Assembly: GCA_947167635.1 (NCBI GenBank)
Contig: CAMVIT010000092.1
Coordinates: 1-6,257, forward strand
Source of the DNA: F23-D06 sp947167635
GTDB lineage: Bacteria; Bacteroidota; Bacteroidia; Bacteroidales; WCHB1-69
DNA: 6,257 bases
Reading direction: 5' to 3'
Under the pieces are notes generated by a model. It had not been told where the DNA came from, made no database searches, and saw only the letters and a program-made list of their open reading frames with translations. Position 1 is the first letter of the stretch; each line of letters begins with the position of its first letter. The position numbers and the translations under genes are program-made. Of this stretch, positions 5,179 to 6,257 are shown in pieces.

Positions 5179-6257
<1,079 letters not shown>

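Overview
The window looks like a chromosomal segment of a Bacteroidetes (Bacteroidales-like) bacterium. Reasons: the promoter elements fit the Bacteroidetes pattern (TTG, about 20 bp, TAnnTTTG) instead of -35/-10 boxes; the start codons have AT-rich leaders without clear Shine-Dalgarno sequences; and the gene types (BatA-like membrane protein tail, M20C PepD, RhuM/ORF6N proteins, EttA) are typical of that phylum. Species cannot be told from the sequence.

Layout. 1-171: last 56 codons of a membrane protein. 216-1673: complete pepD, ended by a strong intrinsic terminator at 1706-1743. 1831-5130: an accessory island holding a RhuM-type gene fused to a phospholipase-D-like domain (1897-2814), a frameshifted C-terminal remnant of a transposase (2919-3085), a repeat-bearing intergenic stretch (3086-3407), a complete ORF6N gene (3408-3992), a second, different ORF6N gene (4079-4711), and a broken second copy of the first ORF6N gene (4757-5130). 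5179-6257: ettA, whose 3' end lies outside the window. All genes are on the + strand. pepD and ettA are GC-rich housekeeping genes. The island genes are mosaics of AT-rich and GC-rich blocks, which suggests transfer and recombination between them.

Most interesting signal. Each of the three intact KilA/Bro-N-like genes (RhuM-PLD and the two ORF6N genes) carries a near-perfect palindrome inside its coding region, just after the conserved N-terminal part: arms of 13, 13 and 11 bp with 1, 1 and 3 bp centres. In the two ORF6N genes the palindromes share the core GGTCA-N7-TGACC although they are read in different frames and encode different residues. The first ORF6N gene has a second, one-mismatch copy of this core 31 bp upstream, at the position homologous to the site in the other gene. 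This points to selection on the DNA (or RNA) and not on the protein, for example a self-encoded binding site for the encoded DNA-binding protein or a recombination junction. The broken ORF6N copy has lost exactly the AT-rich block that holds both sites.

The broken copy also runs in frame, without a stop, into ettA. It ends 12 bp before the ettA -7 element and appears to have replaced the native -33 region.
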